Positions 14,858 through 23,732 of a DNA stretch of 27,329 nt are shown piece after piece (the stretch's first letter is position 1; the number at the start of each line of letters is the position of its first letter). The DNA comes from Coriobacteriaceae bacterium (lineage in GTDB: Bacteria; Actinomycetota; Coriobacteriia; Coriobacteriales; UMGS124), in the NCBI GenBank assembly GCA_019421015.1, contig JAHZGC010000037.1, positions 1-27,329 of the forward strand, written 5' to 3'. The notes under the pieces were generated by a model that did not search any database, was not told the DNA's origin, and saw nothing but the letters and a program-made list of their open reading frames with translations. The position numbers and the translations under genes are program-made.

Positions 14858-17098
14858 CTACCAGCCCAGGACCCGCTCCAGCATCCCCTTGATGTCGAGC
14901 ACGCCCTCGGCGAACCCCTTGCGCACCAGCTCCTCGGGCAGGTAGGGGTCGTACTTGTCGAACAGCGGCACCTCGCCGGGGTAGACGAGCTCCATGGGGT
15001 CGAACTCGATGGCGGCCTCCTCCTGCACGACGTGGAAGAAGTCGCGCTCGCCCACGGCCATCTTGAACTGCATGAAGTAGGGCCGCGACACGTCGAGTCC
15101 CCGCAGGCCGAGGCGGTCGGCGCAGCGCAGCTTGAGGAAGCGCTCCAGGGCGAGGAAAGCATAGCTGCCGAGCCAAGGCACGAGGCACCACATGTCGCCA
15201 CCGAGGTTTATGAGGGGTTTCTCCGCCAGTCCGGAGTTGGCCGCCGTGTGCCGCGCAAGCTTGAGACGTGCCACGGCGTTCGGCATGAGGTAGGGGTAGG
15301 TCGCGCGTTCCTGGAGCACGCGGCGCATGCGCTCGAGCACACGGGTGTTGATGTCGCCGGGACAGTCGCCAAAGTAGGAGGGCACGCGACCCTTGACCTG
15401 GGTGCAGTAGACCAGGTGGCGCGGGTGATCGACCTCCTCGACGACCCACACGTGGCCGGCCAGGGCGATGCGCTCCCCCGCCGGCGGCGGCATCACGATG
15501 GTGCCGAGCTCCTGGGACTCGCTGCGCACCGTGTACTCCTCGTTCTCTTGAAACACGGCGTAGAACTTGAACGAGTTGGTGAGACGCTCGCCGGCGAGGC
15601 CCACGATGAGGCCGCCCAACTCGGTACGCTCGATGTGGTCGGTCTCGAGCAGATGGCGCAGAAGGGTCCTAAAGTCGTCGAGGCTCACCGACTCGAAGTA
15701 GCTCAGGGTCAGCACGCGCTCGGCTAGGGCGGCCGGCGAGAGCTCACCGCACGAGGCGAGCGTGCACATGGTCTGGTGGTAGAGCAGGCTGTAGGGAAGC
15801 CGGTCGGGGCGCGGCGGCTCGACCCAGCGCTCCTCAAGGTAGAGCTGCACGAGGGCTATGCCCTGGAGGAGCTTCCACGGCACGGTCTCGGGAAGCATGG
15901 TGCGCGGCTCAGGCTCGTCCTCGCGCATGACGAACCACATCTCGGGAGGGTCGTCGCGCCGGCCCGTGCGGCCCATGCGCTGGAGAAACGACGAGACGGT
16001 AAAGGGGGCGTCGATCTGGAAGGCGCGCTCGAGGCGACCGATGTCGATACCGAGCTCGAGGGTGGCCGTCGTCACGGTGGTAAAGACGCGCTCGTCGTCG
16101 CGCATGGCCTCCTCCGCCGTCTCGCGGTAGGAGGCGGACAGGTTGCCGTGGTGGATGAGGAAGCGGTCGGGCTCGCCCACGGCCTCGCAGTACTGGCGCA
16201 GCGTGGCCGTGACCGTCTCGGCCTCCTCGCGGGAGTTGACGAAGACGAGGCACTTCTTGTTGCGGGTGTGGTCAAAGATGTAGGCGAGGCCGGGGTCGGC
16301 GGCGACGGGAGCGGTGGTCGCCGCGGGGCCCACGGACACCTGGCCGGCCTCGACACTGCCGCCGCGGCAGTCGCTCAGGCGCTCGGCGGCTTGGGGACCT
16401 TGGACGTAGAAATGCTCCATAGAGAGACGCCATGGCCTACCTTTGGCGTCGATCTGGGGGATGACCGTGCCCCGGCCCGAGCCTGCGCCCAGGATGCGGG
16501 CCGTGAGCTCGGGGTCGCCGATGGTGGCCGAAAGGCCGATGCGCCGTGGGTTGACGCCGGCGAGGCGCGAGAGGCGCTCGATGAGGCAGAGCATCTGCCC
16601 GCCGCGGTCGCCGCGCAGCAGCGAGTGGACCTCGTCGATCACCACAAAGCGCAGGTCGCCGAAGAGCTTGCCGATGGCAGCGTGCTTGCGCAGCAGGAGC
16701 GCCTCGAGGGACTCGGGCGTAATCTGGAGGATGCCCGAGGGGTTCTTGAGGAGCTTGGCCTTGTGGGAGGCGGCCACGTCGCCGTGCCAGTGCCACACGG
16801 GGATCTCGGCCTCGGCGCACAGGTCGTTCAGGCGCATGAACTGGTCGTTGATGAGGGCCTTGAGCGGGCCGATGTAAAGGGCGCCTACCGAAGCCGGGGG
16901 GTTCTCGTCGAACAGGGTCAGGATGGGAAAGAACGCGGCCTCGGTCTTGCCCGACGCCGTGGAGGCGCAGAGCAGCAGGTTGTCGTCGGTATTGAAGATG
17001 GCGTCGGCCGCCGCCACCTGGATGGCGCGCAGCGACCCCCACTCGTGCTGGTAGATAAAGTCCTGCACGAAGGGGGCAAAGCGCTCGAAGGCGTTCAC
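14858..17098 (-). CDS. Lhr/BrxHI-like DEVH-box helicase of a TerB-ATPase-helicase operon
   Basis: 746-residue superfamily 2 helicase. Motif I is STASGKTEA (K51), motif II DEVH (155-158), motif III SAT (190-192) and motif VI QRMGRTGR (373-380), the Lhr-type set. The C-terminal half is a winged-helix and Lhr-core-like region (about 400-746), far shorter than full-length Lhr. The start is GTG at 17098, with AAGGG upstream overlapping the preceding stop; the gap to the ATPase gene is 9 nt. Helicases of this shape next to DUF2791 ATPases are known as BrxHI and BrxD in some BREX phage-defence loci. Here no BREX methylase or PglZ is present, so the name is only by likeness. It probably unwinds or translocates on DNA. 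Confidence 0.9.
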   Translation of the reverse strand: MNAFERFAPFVQDFIYQHEWGSLRAIQVAAADAIFNTDDNLLLCASTASGKTEAAFFPILTLFDENPPASVGALYIGPLKALINDQFMRLNDLCAEAEIPVWHWHGDVAASHKAKLLKNPSGILQITPESLEALLLRKHAAIGKLFGDLRFVVIDEVHSLLRGDRGGQMLCLIERLSRLAGVNPRRIGLSATIGDPELTARILGAGSGRGTVIPQIDAKGRPWRLSMEHFYVQGPQAAERLSDCRGGSVEAGQVSVGPAATTAPVAADPGLAYIFDHTRNKKCLVFVNSREEAETVTATLRQYCEAVGEPDRFLIHHGNLSASYRETAEEAMRDDERVFTTVTTATLELGIDIGRLERAFQIDAPFTVSSFLQRMGRTGRRDDPPEMWFVMREDEPEPRTMLPETVPWKLLQGIALVQLYLEERWVEPPRPDRLPYSLLYHQTMCTLASCGELSPAALAERVLTLSYFESVSLDDFRTLLRHLLETDHIERTELGGLIVGLAGERLTNSFKFYAVFQENEEYTVRSESQELGTIVMPPPAGERIALAGHVWVVEEVDHPRHLVYCTQVKGRVPSYFGDCPGDINTRVLERMRRVLQERATYPYLMPNAVARLKLARHTAANSGLAEKPLINLGGDMWCLVPWLGSYAFLALERFLKLRCADRLGLRGLDVSRPYFMQFKMAVGERDFFHVVQEEAAIEFDPMELVYPGEVPLFDKYDPYLPEELVRKGFAEGVLDIKGMLERVLGW

Positions 17099-17107
17099 GG
17101 TATGCCC

Positions 17108-18508
17108 TTAAATCTCGAACTCGGCGAACTGGCGGTCTGCGGCCCCGGCGGGTGCGGACCCCGGCACCACCATAGGCATGGGGGTCCCGGGAGCGTCGGC
17201 ACCCGGCTCCTCGGGGCGCGCGTACTCGAAGTCCTCCGAGCGCAGCAGGTCAGCCACGTTCACCCCGGGGTTCTGGTAGACGATGTCGAGCAGCTCCACA
17301 AAATCGCGAATCACCTCGCGCGGCGTGAGGTGCGTGTCGGCCCCCACGCGCCCGAACTCGAGCTGCAAAAACTCGACGAGGTCGTCCTCGCCGAGCGTGC
17401 GCCCGTAGCCGAACAGTCCGGCGTGGATGTCGGCGAGCTTCTCGGCCAGGACCAGGAGTTCCTCGTAGGTGAGGGGCTCGAGCTGGATCACGGGGGCCAG
17501 CATGTCGCGCAGGCCCTCGCGCCCAAAGCGCCCCTGGGTCAGGCGCGAGCGCAGCGCCTCGTAGCTGTAGATGCCCCGGCGGCGGTCCTCGATGCACTGG
17601 GGCGTGCCGCTCATCACGATGCCCAGGTGGGAGGCGCGCCCCTGAAGGATGTCGTTGTACATGGTGAGGATCTTCTCGTAGTTGTACTGGCGCGACACCG
17701 CGTTCGGGATCTTGTAGAGGTTCACCAGCTCGTCGACGAGCACGAGCAGCCCCTCGTAGCCCGCTCCCTTGAGAAAGGCGGCAAAGAGCTTGAGGTAGTC
17801 GTACCAGTCGTCGTCGGTGATCACGATGTTCACGCCGAGCTCGGATTTGGCCTCGGCCTTGGTGCGGTACTCGCCGCGGAACCACTTGGCCACGTTGGCC
17901 TTGGTCTCGTCGTCGCCGTTGAGGTGCGAGCGGTAGTAGAGCGTGAGCAGGCGCGCGAAGTCGTAGCCGTGGACGAGCTCCTCGAGCGAGCGTACCACCT
18001 CGAGGATGCGGCGCTCCACCTCGGCAGAGAAGGCCGGGTCCGTGGGCTCGAGGCCGCTGCTCAGGGCCACGTCGCTTTGGACGTTGCTGATCCAGCGGTC
18101 GAGTACCAGCGTGAGGGCGCCCCCCTCGGGCCGCGTCTTGGTCGAAAGGTTGCGGATGAGCTCGCGGTAGGTGGCGAGCCCCTGCCCCTTGGTGCCCTGA
18201 AGCCTGCGCTCGGGCGAAAGGTCGGCGTCGGCCACCACGAAGTTGCGCCCCATGGCGTGGTTGCGGATGGTCTGGAGCAAGAAGCTCTTGCCGCTGCCGT
18301 AGCGCCCCACCAAGAAGCGGAAGGACGCCCCACCGTCGGCGATGAGGTCGAGGTCGTGGAGGAGCGCCCCGATCTCGGCCTCGCGCCCCACGGTGATGTA
18401 GGGCAGCCCCACGCGCGGCACCACGCCGCCCTTGAGGGAGTTCACGATGGTCGAGGCTATGCGGCGCGGCACCTGGGGCGATCCCGCGGGGGTCTGGCTG
18501 GCGCTCAT
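17108..18508 (-). CDS. DUF2791 (BrxC/BrxD-like) P-loop ATPase
   Basis: 466 residues. The Walker A motif GRYGSGKS is at residues 68-75 and Walker B LVLVDE at 255-260, within a AAA-like ATPase of the BREX BrxC/BrxD type (DUF2791). The sequences around them (VGREAEIGALLHDLD; GIVMSGTPQCIEDRRRGIYS) fit that family. The start is ATG at 18508, with AAAGGAG 10 nt upstream; it overlaps the TerB-protein stop as ATGA, so translation is coupled. A TTG two codons earlier is less well spaced. The Ala/Pro/Gly-rich C-terminal tail (about 425-466) is probably disordered. Likely role: ATP-driven sensing or loading partner of the helicase. Specific activity is unproven. Confidence 0.9.
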   Translation of the reverse strand: MSASQTPAGSPQVPRRIASTIVNSLKGGVVPRVGLPYITVGREAEIGALLHDLDLIADGGASFRFLVGRYGSGKSFLLQTIRNHAMGRNFVVADADLSPERRLQGTKGQGLATYRELIRNLSTKTRPEGGALTLVLDRWISNVQSDVALSSGLEPTDPAFSAEVERRILEVVRSLEELVHGYDFARLLTLYYRSHLNGDDETKANVAKWFRGEYRTKAEAKSELGVNIVITDDDWYDYLKLFAAFLKGAGYEGLLVLVDELVNLYKIPNAVSRQYNYEKILTMYNDILQGRASHLGIVMSGTPQCIEDRRRGIYSYEALRSRLTQGRFGREGLRDMLAPVIQLEPLTYEELLVLAEKLADIHAGLFGYGRTLGEDDLVEFLQLEFGRVGADTHLTPREVIRDFVELLDIVYQNPGVNVADLLRSEDFEYARPEEPGADAPGTPMPMVVPGSAPAGAADRQFAEFEI

Positions 18509-20145
18509 GGGCAAACGGCTCCTTTCACATCGTCCCAGTAGTCCTCGGCGATGGAGGGCTGGGCACCCACAAACTCGACGGCCGTGTCGCCGAGCAGGTC
18601 AAACAGTTTTTCGTTGACGGCGTCGACCAAAAGCTCGGCGGTCAGCGCACCAGAGAGCAAATCGTCGGTCGGCTGGCCGTCGAGCAACCGGAGCACGAAC
18701 CGCAGCTCCAGCTCGGTAAGGCCGCAAGGCGCGGCGGAGAGGTCCACGGAACTGGGCGAAGCGGCGGGACTCTCTGCGGGAACCTGTGCCGGGGCCTGCG
18801 GCAACGGCGGCACGGATCCCAGGGGCCTCTCCCCCACCACCTGCGCCGCAGACGCCACGGGGGCGTCCGCCCGCTCCTCGTCGACCAGCAGCGCCTCGCG
18901 GGTCAGGGCCGCCGTGGAGCGGATTCCCTGCAGCTTGGAGCGGTCGATCTGGATCTGGCGCACCTCGTGGGCCTTGTGCCAGGCAAAACGGGCGTCAATC
19001 TCCTTATCGATGAACTGGGCGAGGTACTTGGGGGTCTTGGGGGCCTTGAGCGGGTGCCCGAACCCGTAGCGCTCGCGCATCTGGACGTCGACGGCCTTGA
19101 GGATAGCCCCGAGGCGCGACGCCCCCGAGCGGACATCAGGATAGAAAGTACGCTGCCAGCGGCCGCCCGTGCAGGTGTAGCGCTGGAGTGCGTCAAAGCG
19201 GTAGCGGGCGTCGAGGTGCGGGGACTCCTCGTGGAACACCGCCGCCTCGAACATGCGGTGCGGCAGGGTGGCCCGCTCCCCAAACAGGCCCTCATAGAGG
19301 CCCCGGGTCCGGTTTTTGGCATAGTAGGGCTCAAGGCGGCCGAGCACGGCAAGGGTCACCGCCCGCAAGTCCTCGGGATGCTCCTTGTAGAAGCGGCTCT
19401 TGAGCACATGGTAGGAGGAGAGGGCGTCGAGGGACGAGAAGAGCTCCTCCTCCGAGGCCTCCCCGCGCCCCAGGACCTTGGCCAACGCCTCGTCGTAGAG
19501 GACGTCTTGGGAGAGGTCGGGGTCGCCCGCGACGAGCGCGCGGTCGAGGTCGTGGTAGGCGGCCAAGTCCCACAGCCACCGCACCGCATAGCGGTCGAGC
19601 AGCGGCTCCTCCTGGCGATAGGCGCCCCAGAACCGCCGCAGCTCGCAGAAGGCGTCGAGGGGCGACGCCGCGCCGATGCCGTTAATAAGCTCGTAGCAGT
19701 AGACAAACATGAAGGAGGTGGGGGCCTGGGCCACCTCGCCGCGGCGCACCCGGGTCCGCCAGCTCACATAGCAGCGCAGCTGGCGGTCGGACATCATCTG
19801 GTAGGTGGGGAAGTAGCGCTCGAACTGCACCGTGTAGGGAACGTCGTCCTCCACGTCGGCCAGCAGGCGACCCTGTTCCACAAACAGCTGCGCCGCCGCC
19901 ATCCGCTCGCCGGACGGCGTACGGGCAACGTCGCGGACCCTATGGTAGGCCGGTGGGAGAAACGCCGCCATCTGCGAGCCCGTCATGACGATGGGCTCGT
20001 CTCGATAGATGCGCGTCGTAGGGCGGCCGACGGGCTGCAGGGCACAAGGAGGCTGCCCGGCCTGCGCCCGCTCGAAACGTTTGAACCGCGGGTCGTCCTT
20101 GAGCTGCTCGATGATCGCCCGGGCGTCCAAACGGTCAGGTCCCAT
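18505..20145 (-). CDS. TerB_N / TerB_C domain protein, first gene of the ATPase-helicase operon
   Basis: 546 residues. The N-terminal half fits TerB_N (FLPPAYHRVRDVARTPSGE, then PTYQMMSDRQLRCYVSWRTR and TSFMFVYCYELINGIG). The last ~80 residues fit TerB_C (LTELELRFVLRLLDGQPTDD, LLVDAVNEKLFDLLGD, EDYWDDVKG). A Pro/Ala-rich linker (about residues 425-465) separates them, and no central TerB domain is obvious. The start is ATG at 20145 with AGGAGG about 8 nt upstream. Its stop overlaps the ATPase start (ATGA). TerB-type domains occur in tellurite-resistance and stress/defence clusters and are thought to bind metal or membranes; its role with a helicase and ATPase is inference, perhaps a sensor or scaffold. 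Confidence 0.88.
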   Translation of the reverse strand: MGPDRLDARAIIEQLKDDPRFKRFERAQAGQPPCALQPVGRPTTRIYRDEPIVMTGSQMAAFLPPAYHRVRDVARTPSGERMAAAQLFVEQGRLLADVEDDVPYTVQFERYFPTYQMMSDRQLRCYVSWRTRVRRGEVAQAPTSFMFVYCYELINGIGAASPLDAFCELRRFWGAYRQEEPLLDRYAVRWLWDLAAYHDLDRALVAGDPDLSQDVLYDEALAKVLGRGEASEEELFSSLDALSSYHVLKSRFYKEHPEDLRAVTLAVLGRLEPYYAKNRTRGLYEGLFGERATLPHRMFEAAVFHEESPHLDARYRFDALQRYTCTGGRWQRTFYPDVRSGASRLGAILKAVDVQMRERYGFGHPLKAPKTPKYLAQFIDKEIDARFAWHKAHEVRQIQIDRSKLQGIRSTAALTREALLVDEERADAPVASAAQVVGERPLGSVPPLPQAPAQVPAESPAASPSSVDLSAAPCGLTELELRFVLRLLDGQPTDDLLSGALTAELLVDAVNEKLFDLLGDTAVEFVGAQPSIAEDYWDDVKGAVCP

Positions 20146-20190
20146 GGCCGCACCTCCTCCCTTGCCTGCGATTGATATAGGAACAGGTGT

Positions 20191-20219
20191 ACGATACCAT
20201 AGACCGCAAGGGCGCGCAA
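20191..20219 (-). promoter_or_regulatory. Putative promoter of the TerB-ATPase-helicase operon
   Basis: On the minus strand TTGCGC (20214-20219), a 17-nt spacer and TATCGT (20191-20196), about 46 nt before the TerB-protein start. The match is moderate, but it is the only well-spaced pair in the 91-nt gap after trmB. Confidence 0.4.
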
Positions 20220-20236
20220 ACCGCTCGCCGCGGGCG

Positions 20237-21043
20237 CTACATCTCCTCCACCCTCCTGCGCCGCGCCTCCTCGTTGGCCCGACGGTTCTTGAGGTTGAAC
20301 ACGGTCATCTCCATGCCGTAGGGGATGTAACTGAGGCTGTCCAGGTCCTCGGGCAGGTAGCTCACCAGCCCGAGGGGGGCCGTCTGCTCGACGGACTCGG
20401 GACGCGGGCCCACCGCCGCCTCGAGACCGTGCACCACGGCGCCCTTGGCCACGAGCAGCTCCTCGTAGTCGCTCATGATCTCGTCGGGAAAGGTCGCGTG
20501 CAGGTCGGTGCTTGCCCAGCGGGTCTCGTAGCCGGCCAGGTCGAACTGGATGCGCGAGTACTCGAACAGCGGCACGTGGTCGGTCTTGAAGCGAACCGTC
20601 GCCCCCGGTGCCAAGACGTCGCGGTAGCCGAGCAGGTGCTCCACCGAGGTCAGGCGTTTGGGCGCCTGTTTGGCCGGCGGAAAGGGCGTGCAGAAGTTGA
20701 GGTAGATGAGGTCGAGCTCGCCGGGGGCAAAGAGCTTGGGCAGGTCGGCGGCGTCGCCTCGGGCATACACGACGTTGGCCACCCCGGCGCGCAGCGCGGT
20801 GCGGGCGGCGGCGGCCACGCAGCCGTTCTCGCGGTCGAGCCCTATAAAGAGCACGTCGGGCTCGGCCGCCGCGGCCCGCGCGGCGAACGACCCCTTGCCG
20901 CAGCCCAGGTCGAGCCGCACCTCTCGGGCCTCGGGCATGTGCAGCTCGCGCCAGCGGCCCGCGCACGAAGCGGGGTCGGGCTCGATCACCTCCGCGTAGC
21001 GATCGATGTTCTTCTCGAGCATCTTGAGCTTGCGTGAGCGCAT
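20237..21043 (-). CDS. trmB: tRNA (guanine-N7-)-methyltransferase
   Basis: 268 residues. Uses SAM to methylate G46 of tRNA. The SAM-binding motif DLGCGKG is at residues 45-51 after a strand (EVRLDLGCGKG), followed by FIGLDRENG. Residues 116-132 are NFCTPFPPAKQAPKRLT, where the family usually has DPWPKKRHxKRRL, so the PWP core is altered but the downstream KRLT is kept. HATFPDEIMSDYE and the C-terminal strand YIPYGMEMTVFNLKNR fit the family. The chosen ATG is at 21043 with only a weak GAGAAAG upstream; ATG at 21022 is an alternative. The 69-nt gap to the ZIP gene upstream allows co-transcription. Firm family call; catalytic competence is less sure because of the changed motif. Confidence 0.85.
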   Translation of the reverse strand: MRSRKLKMLEKNIDRYAEVIEPDPASCAGRWRELHMPEAREVRLDLGCGKGSFAARAAAAEPDVLFIGLDRENGCVAAAARTALRAGVANVVYARGDAADLPKLFAPGELDLIYLNFCTPFPPAKQAPKRLTSVEHLLGYRDVLAPGATVRFKTDHVPLFEYSRIQFDLAGYETRWASTDLHATFPDEIMSDYEELLVAKGAVVHGLEAAVGPRPESVEQTAPLGLVSYLPEDLDSLSYIPYGMEMTVFNLKNRRANEEARRRRVEEM

Positions 21044-21111
21044 GGCGGGGGCTTTCTCGTAGGGGCCTGAATCGACGGGCTCCCAGGATAGCGCATGCTC
21101 GGCGCCGTTCT

Positions 21112-21897
21112 CTACCCCAGCGCCACGTCGAGCACCATCATGAGCGAGAACCCCACGGCGAACATAAGCGTGCCCGCGTTGGAGTGGCGCCCCTGCGACA
21201 TCTCGGGGATGAGCTCCTCCACCACCACGTAGAGCATGGCACCGGCGGCAAAGCCGAGCAGGTAGGGCAGAAGCGGCACGGCCACCGACGCTGCCGCTAT
21301 GGTGACCAGGGCCGCGACGGGCTCCACGACGCCCGACGCCACACCGAGCCCAAAGGCCTTGCCCTTGGCCATGCCGTTGCCATGGAGCGGCATGGAAACA
21401 ATGGCGCCCTCGGGAAAGTTCTGGATCGCGAGGCCTACGGCCAGCGCGAGGGCGGCCGCCTCGGTCAACAGGCTGTCGCCCGCCATAGCGCCCGCGCACA
21501 CCACGCCGACGGCCATGCCCTCGGGGACGTTGTGGAGCGTCACCGCCAGCACCAGCTTGGTGGACCGTTGCCAGTTGGTGGCCGGCCCCTCGGGCTCGTC
21601 GGCGTTCTGGTGCAGGTGGGGCACCACGTGGTCAAGGAGCAGCAGGAACAGCACGCCGACCCACAGGCCCACGAGCGCGGGCACGAACGACCAGGCCCCC
21701 AAGGGGGCGCCCCCTTCCAAAGCGGGGATGAGCAGGCTCCAGACGGACGCAGCCACCATGACGCCGGCGGCAAAGCCGGTGAAGACGCGCTGGACCATGG
21801 CGCCCAGGGAGCGCTTGAGCAAAAACACGCAGGCAGCCCCGAGCGCCGTGCCGGCAAAGGGAACGAGGATCGTGCGAAGCATAAGCGCTGTGTCCAT
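21112..21897 (-). CDS. ZIP-family divalent metal transporter
   Basis: 261 residues with about eight membrane helices. The metal-binding helices carry HNVPEG (122-127) and QNFPEG (159-164), the paired motif of ZIP transporters such as ZupT, plus EELIPE at 227-232. HVVPHLHQNADEPEG near residues 90-104 is a histidine-rich loop that may bind metal. Zinc or iron uptake is likely, though some ZIP relatives move other metals. The start is ATG at 21897 with TTGGAG 8-9 nt upstream; a longer frame to 21936 adds nothing domain-like. It is divergent from the acetyltransferase at 22030, and trmB follows after 69 nt. Confidence 0.92.
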   Translation of the reverse strand: MDTALMLRTILVPFAGTALGAACVFLLKRSLGAMVQRVFTGFAAGVMVAASVWSLLIPALEGGAPLGAWSFVPALVGLWVGVLFLLLLDHVVPHLHQNADEPEGPATNWQRSTKLVLAVTLHNVPEGMAVGVVCAGAMAGDSLLTEAAALALAVGLAIQNFPEGAIVSMPLHGNGMAKGKAFGLGVASGVVEPVAALVTIAAASVAVPLLPYLLGFAAGAMLYVVVEELIPEMSQGRHSNAGTLMFAVGFSLMMVLDVALG

Positions 21898-22029
21898 AGG
21901 GCGGCTCCAAAAGGGCGGGCTGGCGTGTTGGGGCAATCTTACCCCTTATGGTAAAACGGGTTTGCACGCCCTAAGGCTCCGGCCTATCATGGGGCGCCGA
22001 CCCGCCGCCGTTCGAGAAGGAAGGCCTTC
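21898..22029. promoter_or_regulatory. Divergent intergenic region between ZIP and GNAT genes
   Basis: Carries a small AT-rich inverted repeat, TTACC (21939-21943) and GGTAA (21950-21954), centred about 50 nt upstream of the ZIP start. A metal-responsive operator (Fur- or Zur-like) is possible, but the sequence does not match a consensus I recognise. Promoters are not clear. Confidence 0.3.
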
Positions 22030-22812
22030 GTGACCCCTATCGCCCGCCTTGCCGACCCCTCGTGCGCCGCCCCGCTCTTCGCCGGCTGGGACGAGACCAT
22101 GGTTTGGTCGTGCCTTCAGGGAGTGATGGGCAGTGTGTGGGCCGTCGCCGGGGAGACGGGCGCCCGTTGCCCCCGGAGCGCCCTGGCCCTTCTCGGCGAA
22201 TTCATCTTTTACGGCGGCCGCCCCGACGCCCGCCTCGCCGCATGGCGGCCGCCGGCGCACCTTGGGAACGGCGTGCTGCTGGTACCGCGCAACAACGCCT
22301 GGGCACGCTGCCTCGAGGCTGTCTGGAAGGATCGGGCACATCCCTTGACGCGCTACTCGTTCACCAAAGACCCGGGCTCCCTCGACCCGCGCCGGCTGGA
22401 GCACATGGCCGCCTCGCTGCCGGACGGGTTCTCGGTGGTCCCCATTGACGAAGGACTGTACCGCGCCTGCCAAGGGCACGGCTGGTCGCAAGACTTTGTG
22501 GCGAACTACCCCTGCTGGGACGACTTTGCCCGGCTCGGCCTGGGGTTTGTGGCGCTGCGGGGAGAAGACCTCGCAGCCGGCGCGTCGTCCTATGCCAGCT
22601 ACCGGTCGGGGATCGAGGTACAGGTGGAGACGGCGCTCCCCCACCGACGCCGCGGGCTGGCCCGGGCCTGCGCCGCACGCCTCATGCTGACCTGCCTGGA
22701 GCGCGGGCTCTACCCCAGTTGGGACGCGGCCAACGAGGCGTCGGTCGCGCTGGCCCAGCAACTCGGCTACGGCGCGGCGCGCCCGTACCGGGCCTACCAG
22801 CTGACAGCCTGA
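22030..22812 (+). CDS. GNAT-family acetyltransferase (GNAT_acetyltran type)
   Basis: 260 residues. The start is GTG at 22030, with AAGGAAGG 6 nt upstream. The N-terminal half (VWSCLQGVMGSVWAV) is family-like without a clear active site. The C-terminal half is a GNAT fold: VQVETALPHRRRGLARACAA gives the acetyl-CoA pyrophosphate loop (RRRGLA), and SWDAANEASVALAQQLGY is the usual motif B with Asn and Ser. Such proteins acetylate amines or proteins; the acceptor here is unknown. It stands alone on the plus strand beside the ZIP gene. Confidence 0.85.
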   Translation: MTPIARLADPSCAAPLFAGWDETMVWSCLQGVMGSVWAVAGETGARCPRSALALLGEFIFYGGRPDARLAAWRPPAHLGNGVLLVPRNNAWARCLEAVWKDRAHPLTRYSFTKDPGSLDPRRLEHMAASLPDGFSVVPIDEGLYRACQGHGWSQDFVANYPCWDDFARLGLGFVALRGEDLAAGASSYASYRSGIEVQVETALPHRRRGLARACAARLMLTCLERGLYPSWDAANEASVALAQQLGYGAARPYRAYQLTA

Positions 22813-23113
22813 GGGACGCGGCCCACACGGCGGGACGGCCGCACAGCCCGGAGGCCGTGCGGACGGCGATTGTGCAGGCTGAGTTTATTTCCAAAAGGTA
22901 AAACTCTCAAGCTACGAGTATTTATCACCTGCGGTTTTGCGGAGAAACCTTTAAGTCGATGTGAAATCGACACGAGCGTCAGCCCGCACAACCGCATAGG
23001 GGCGCCCGCTGTATCATACTTGCAGGCATCTCCGCGCGGGGCGCACACCGGCGGCAGCACGTCGGCGTCGGCGACGCGGCCCGCGCCCGGCAACCCACCC
23101 TTAGGAGGACCCC
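22813..23113 (+). other. Non-coding gap with two hairpins, before the flavin reductase gene
   Basis: No gene. ACTC (22903-22906) pairs with GAGT (22916-22919), extended outward by AAA/TTT and GGT/ACC. GTCGAT (22955-22960) pairs perfectly with ATCGAC (22966-22971). The first may belong to the end of the GNAT transcript; neither has a clear T-run. A possible -10 (TATCAT, 23012-23017) lies about 100 nt before the reductase start without a matching -35. The segment 22880-22970 is AT-richer than its surroundings. Confidence 0.4.
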
Positions 23114-23674
23114 ATGGCACGTAAGGACTTTGGCCCCGCCCCGCTCTGCCTTCCCCAACCCGTGTTCATCGTCGCGGCTTACGACGCCGAAGGCACGCCC
23201 TGTGCTATGAACGCCGCATGGGGCGGCATCAGCGACAGCGACGAGGTCTCGCTCTGCCTGAGCCACACCCACAAGACCGTGAAGAACCTGGTCGAGAGCG
23301 GCGCCTTCACCGTCAGCATGGCCGACGCGCCCCACGTGGCGGCCTGCGACTACGTGGGCATCGCCTCGGGCAACCAGGTGGCCGACAAGTTCGAGAAGGC
23401 CGGCTTTACCGCCACGCCCTCGGCCCACGTGAACGCCCCCGTGGTCAACGAGCTGCCCATCTGCCTCGAGTGCGAGCTCAAGAGCTACGACCCCGAGACC
23501 GGCCGCCTCGTGGGCCGCATCGCCAACGTGAGCGTCGACGAGTCGGCGATGACCGACGGCAAGGTGGACCTCGCCAAGGTCCAGGCCATCGTCTTCGACC
23601 CCTTCAACAAGGACTACCACGTGATCGGCCAGAGCGTCGGCGGTGCCTGGAGCTGCGGCAAGGAGCTCATGTAG
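23114..23674 (+). CDS. Flavin reductase-like (FMN-binding) protein
   Basis: 186 residues. Matches the flavin_reductase_like split-barrel family: QPVFIVAAYDAEGTPCAMNA, AWGGISDSDEVSLCLSHTHK, and NLVESGAFTVSMADAPHVAA. The VGRIANVSVDE strand is also typical. These proteins bind FMN and reduce flavin or a small substrate with NAD(P)H, or act as store/electron shuttles. ATG at 23114 follows AGGAGG by 6 nt. It is a single gene, ended by the hairpin at 23772-23810. Reduced flavin supply fits a flavoprotein-rich genome, but no direct link is visible. Confidence 0.9.
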   Translation: MARKDFGPAPLCLPQPVFIVAAYDAEGTPCAMNAAWGGISDSDEVSLCLSHTHKTVKNLVESGAFTVSMADAPHVAACDYVGIASGNQVADKFEKAGFTATPSAHVNAPVVNELPICLECELKSYDPETGRLVGRIANVSVDESAMTDGKVDLAKVQAIVFDPFNKDYHVIGQSVGGAWSCGKELM

Positions 23675-23732
23675 GAGACGCCCGCATGGGGCCGTCCGCA
23701 GGCCTGGCAGTCGAGCGGCCGGGACGCACGTC

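Noticed and set aside
15776..18541. 921-codon plus-strand open frame opposite the helicase and ATPase genes
   Set aside because: It runs across two well-supported minus-strand genes and its composition is that of an antisense shadow.
14858..20145. Full BREX system
   Set aside because: Only BrxD-like and BrxHI-like proteins are recognisable; PglX, PglZ and the other BREX proteins are not in the window.
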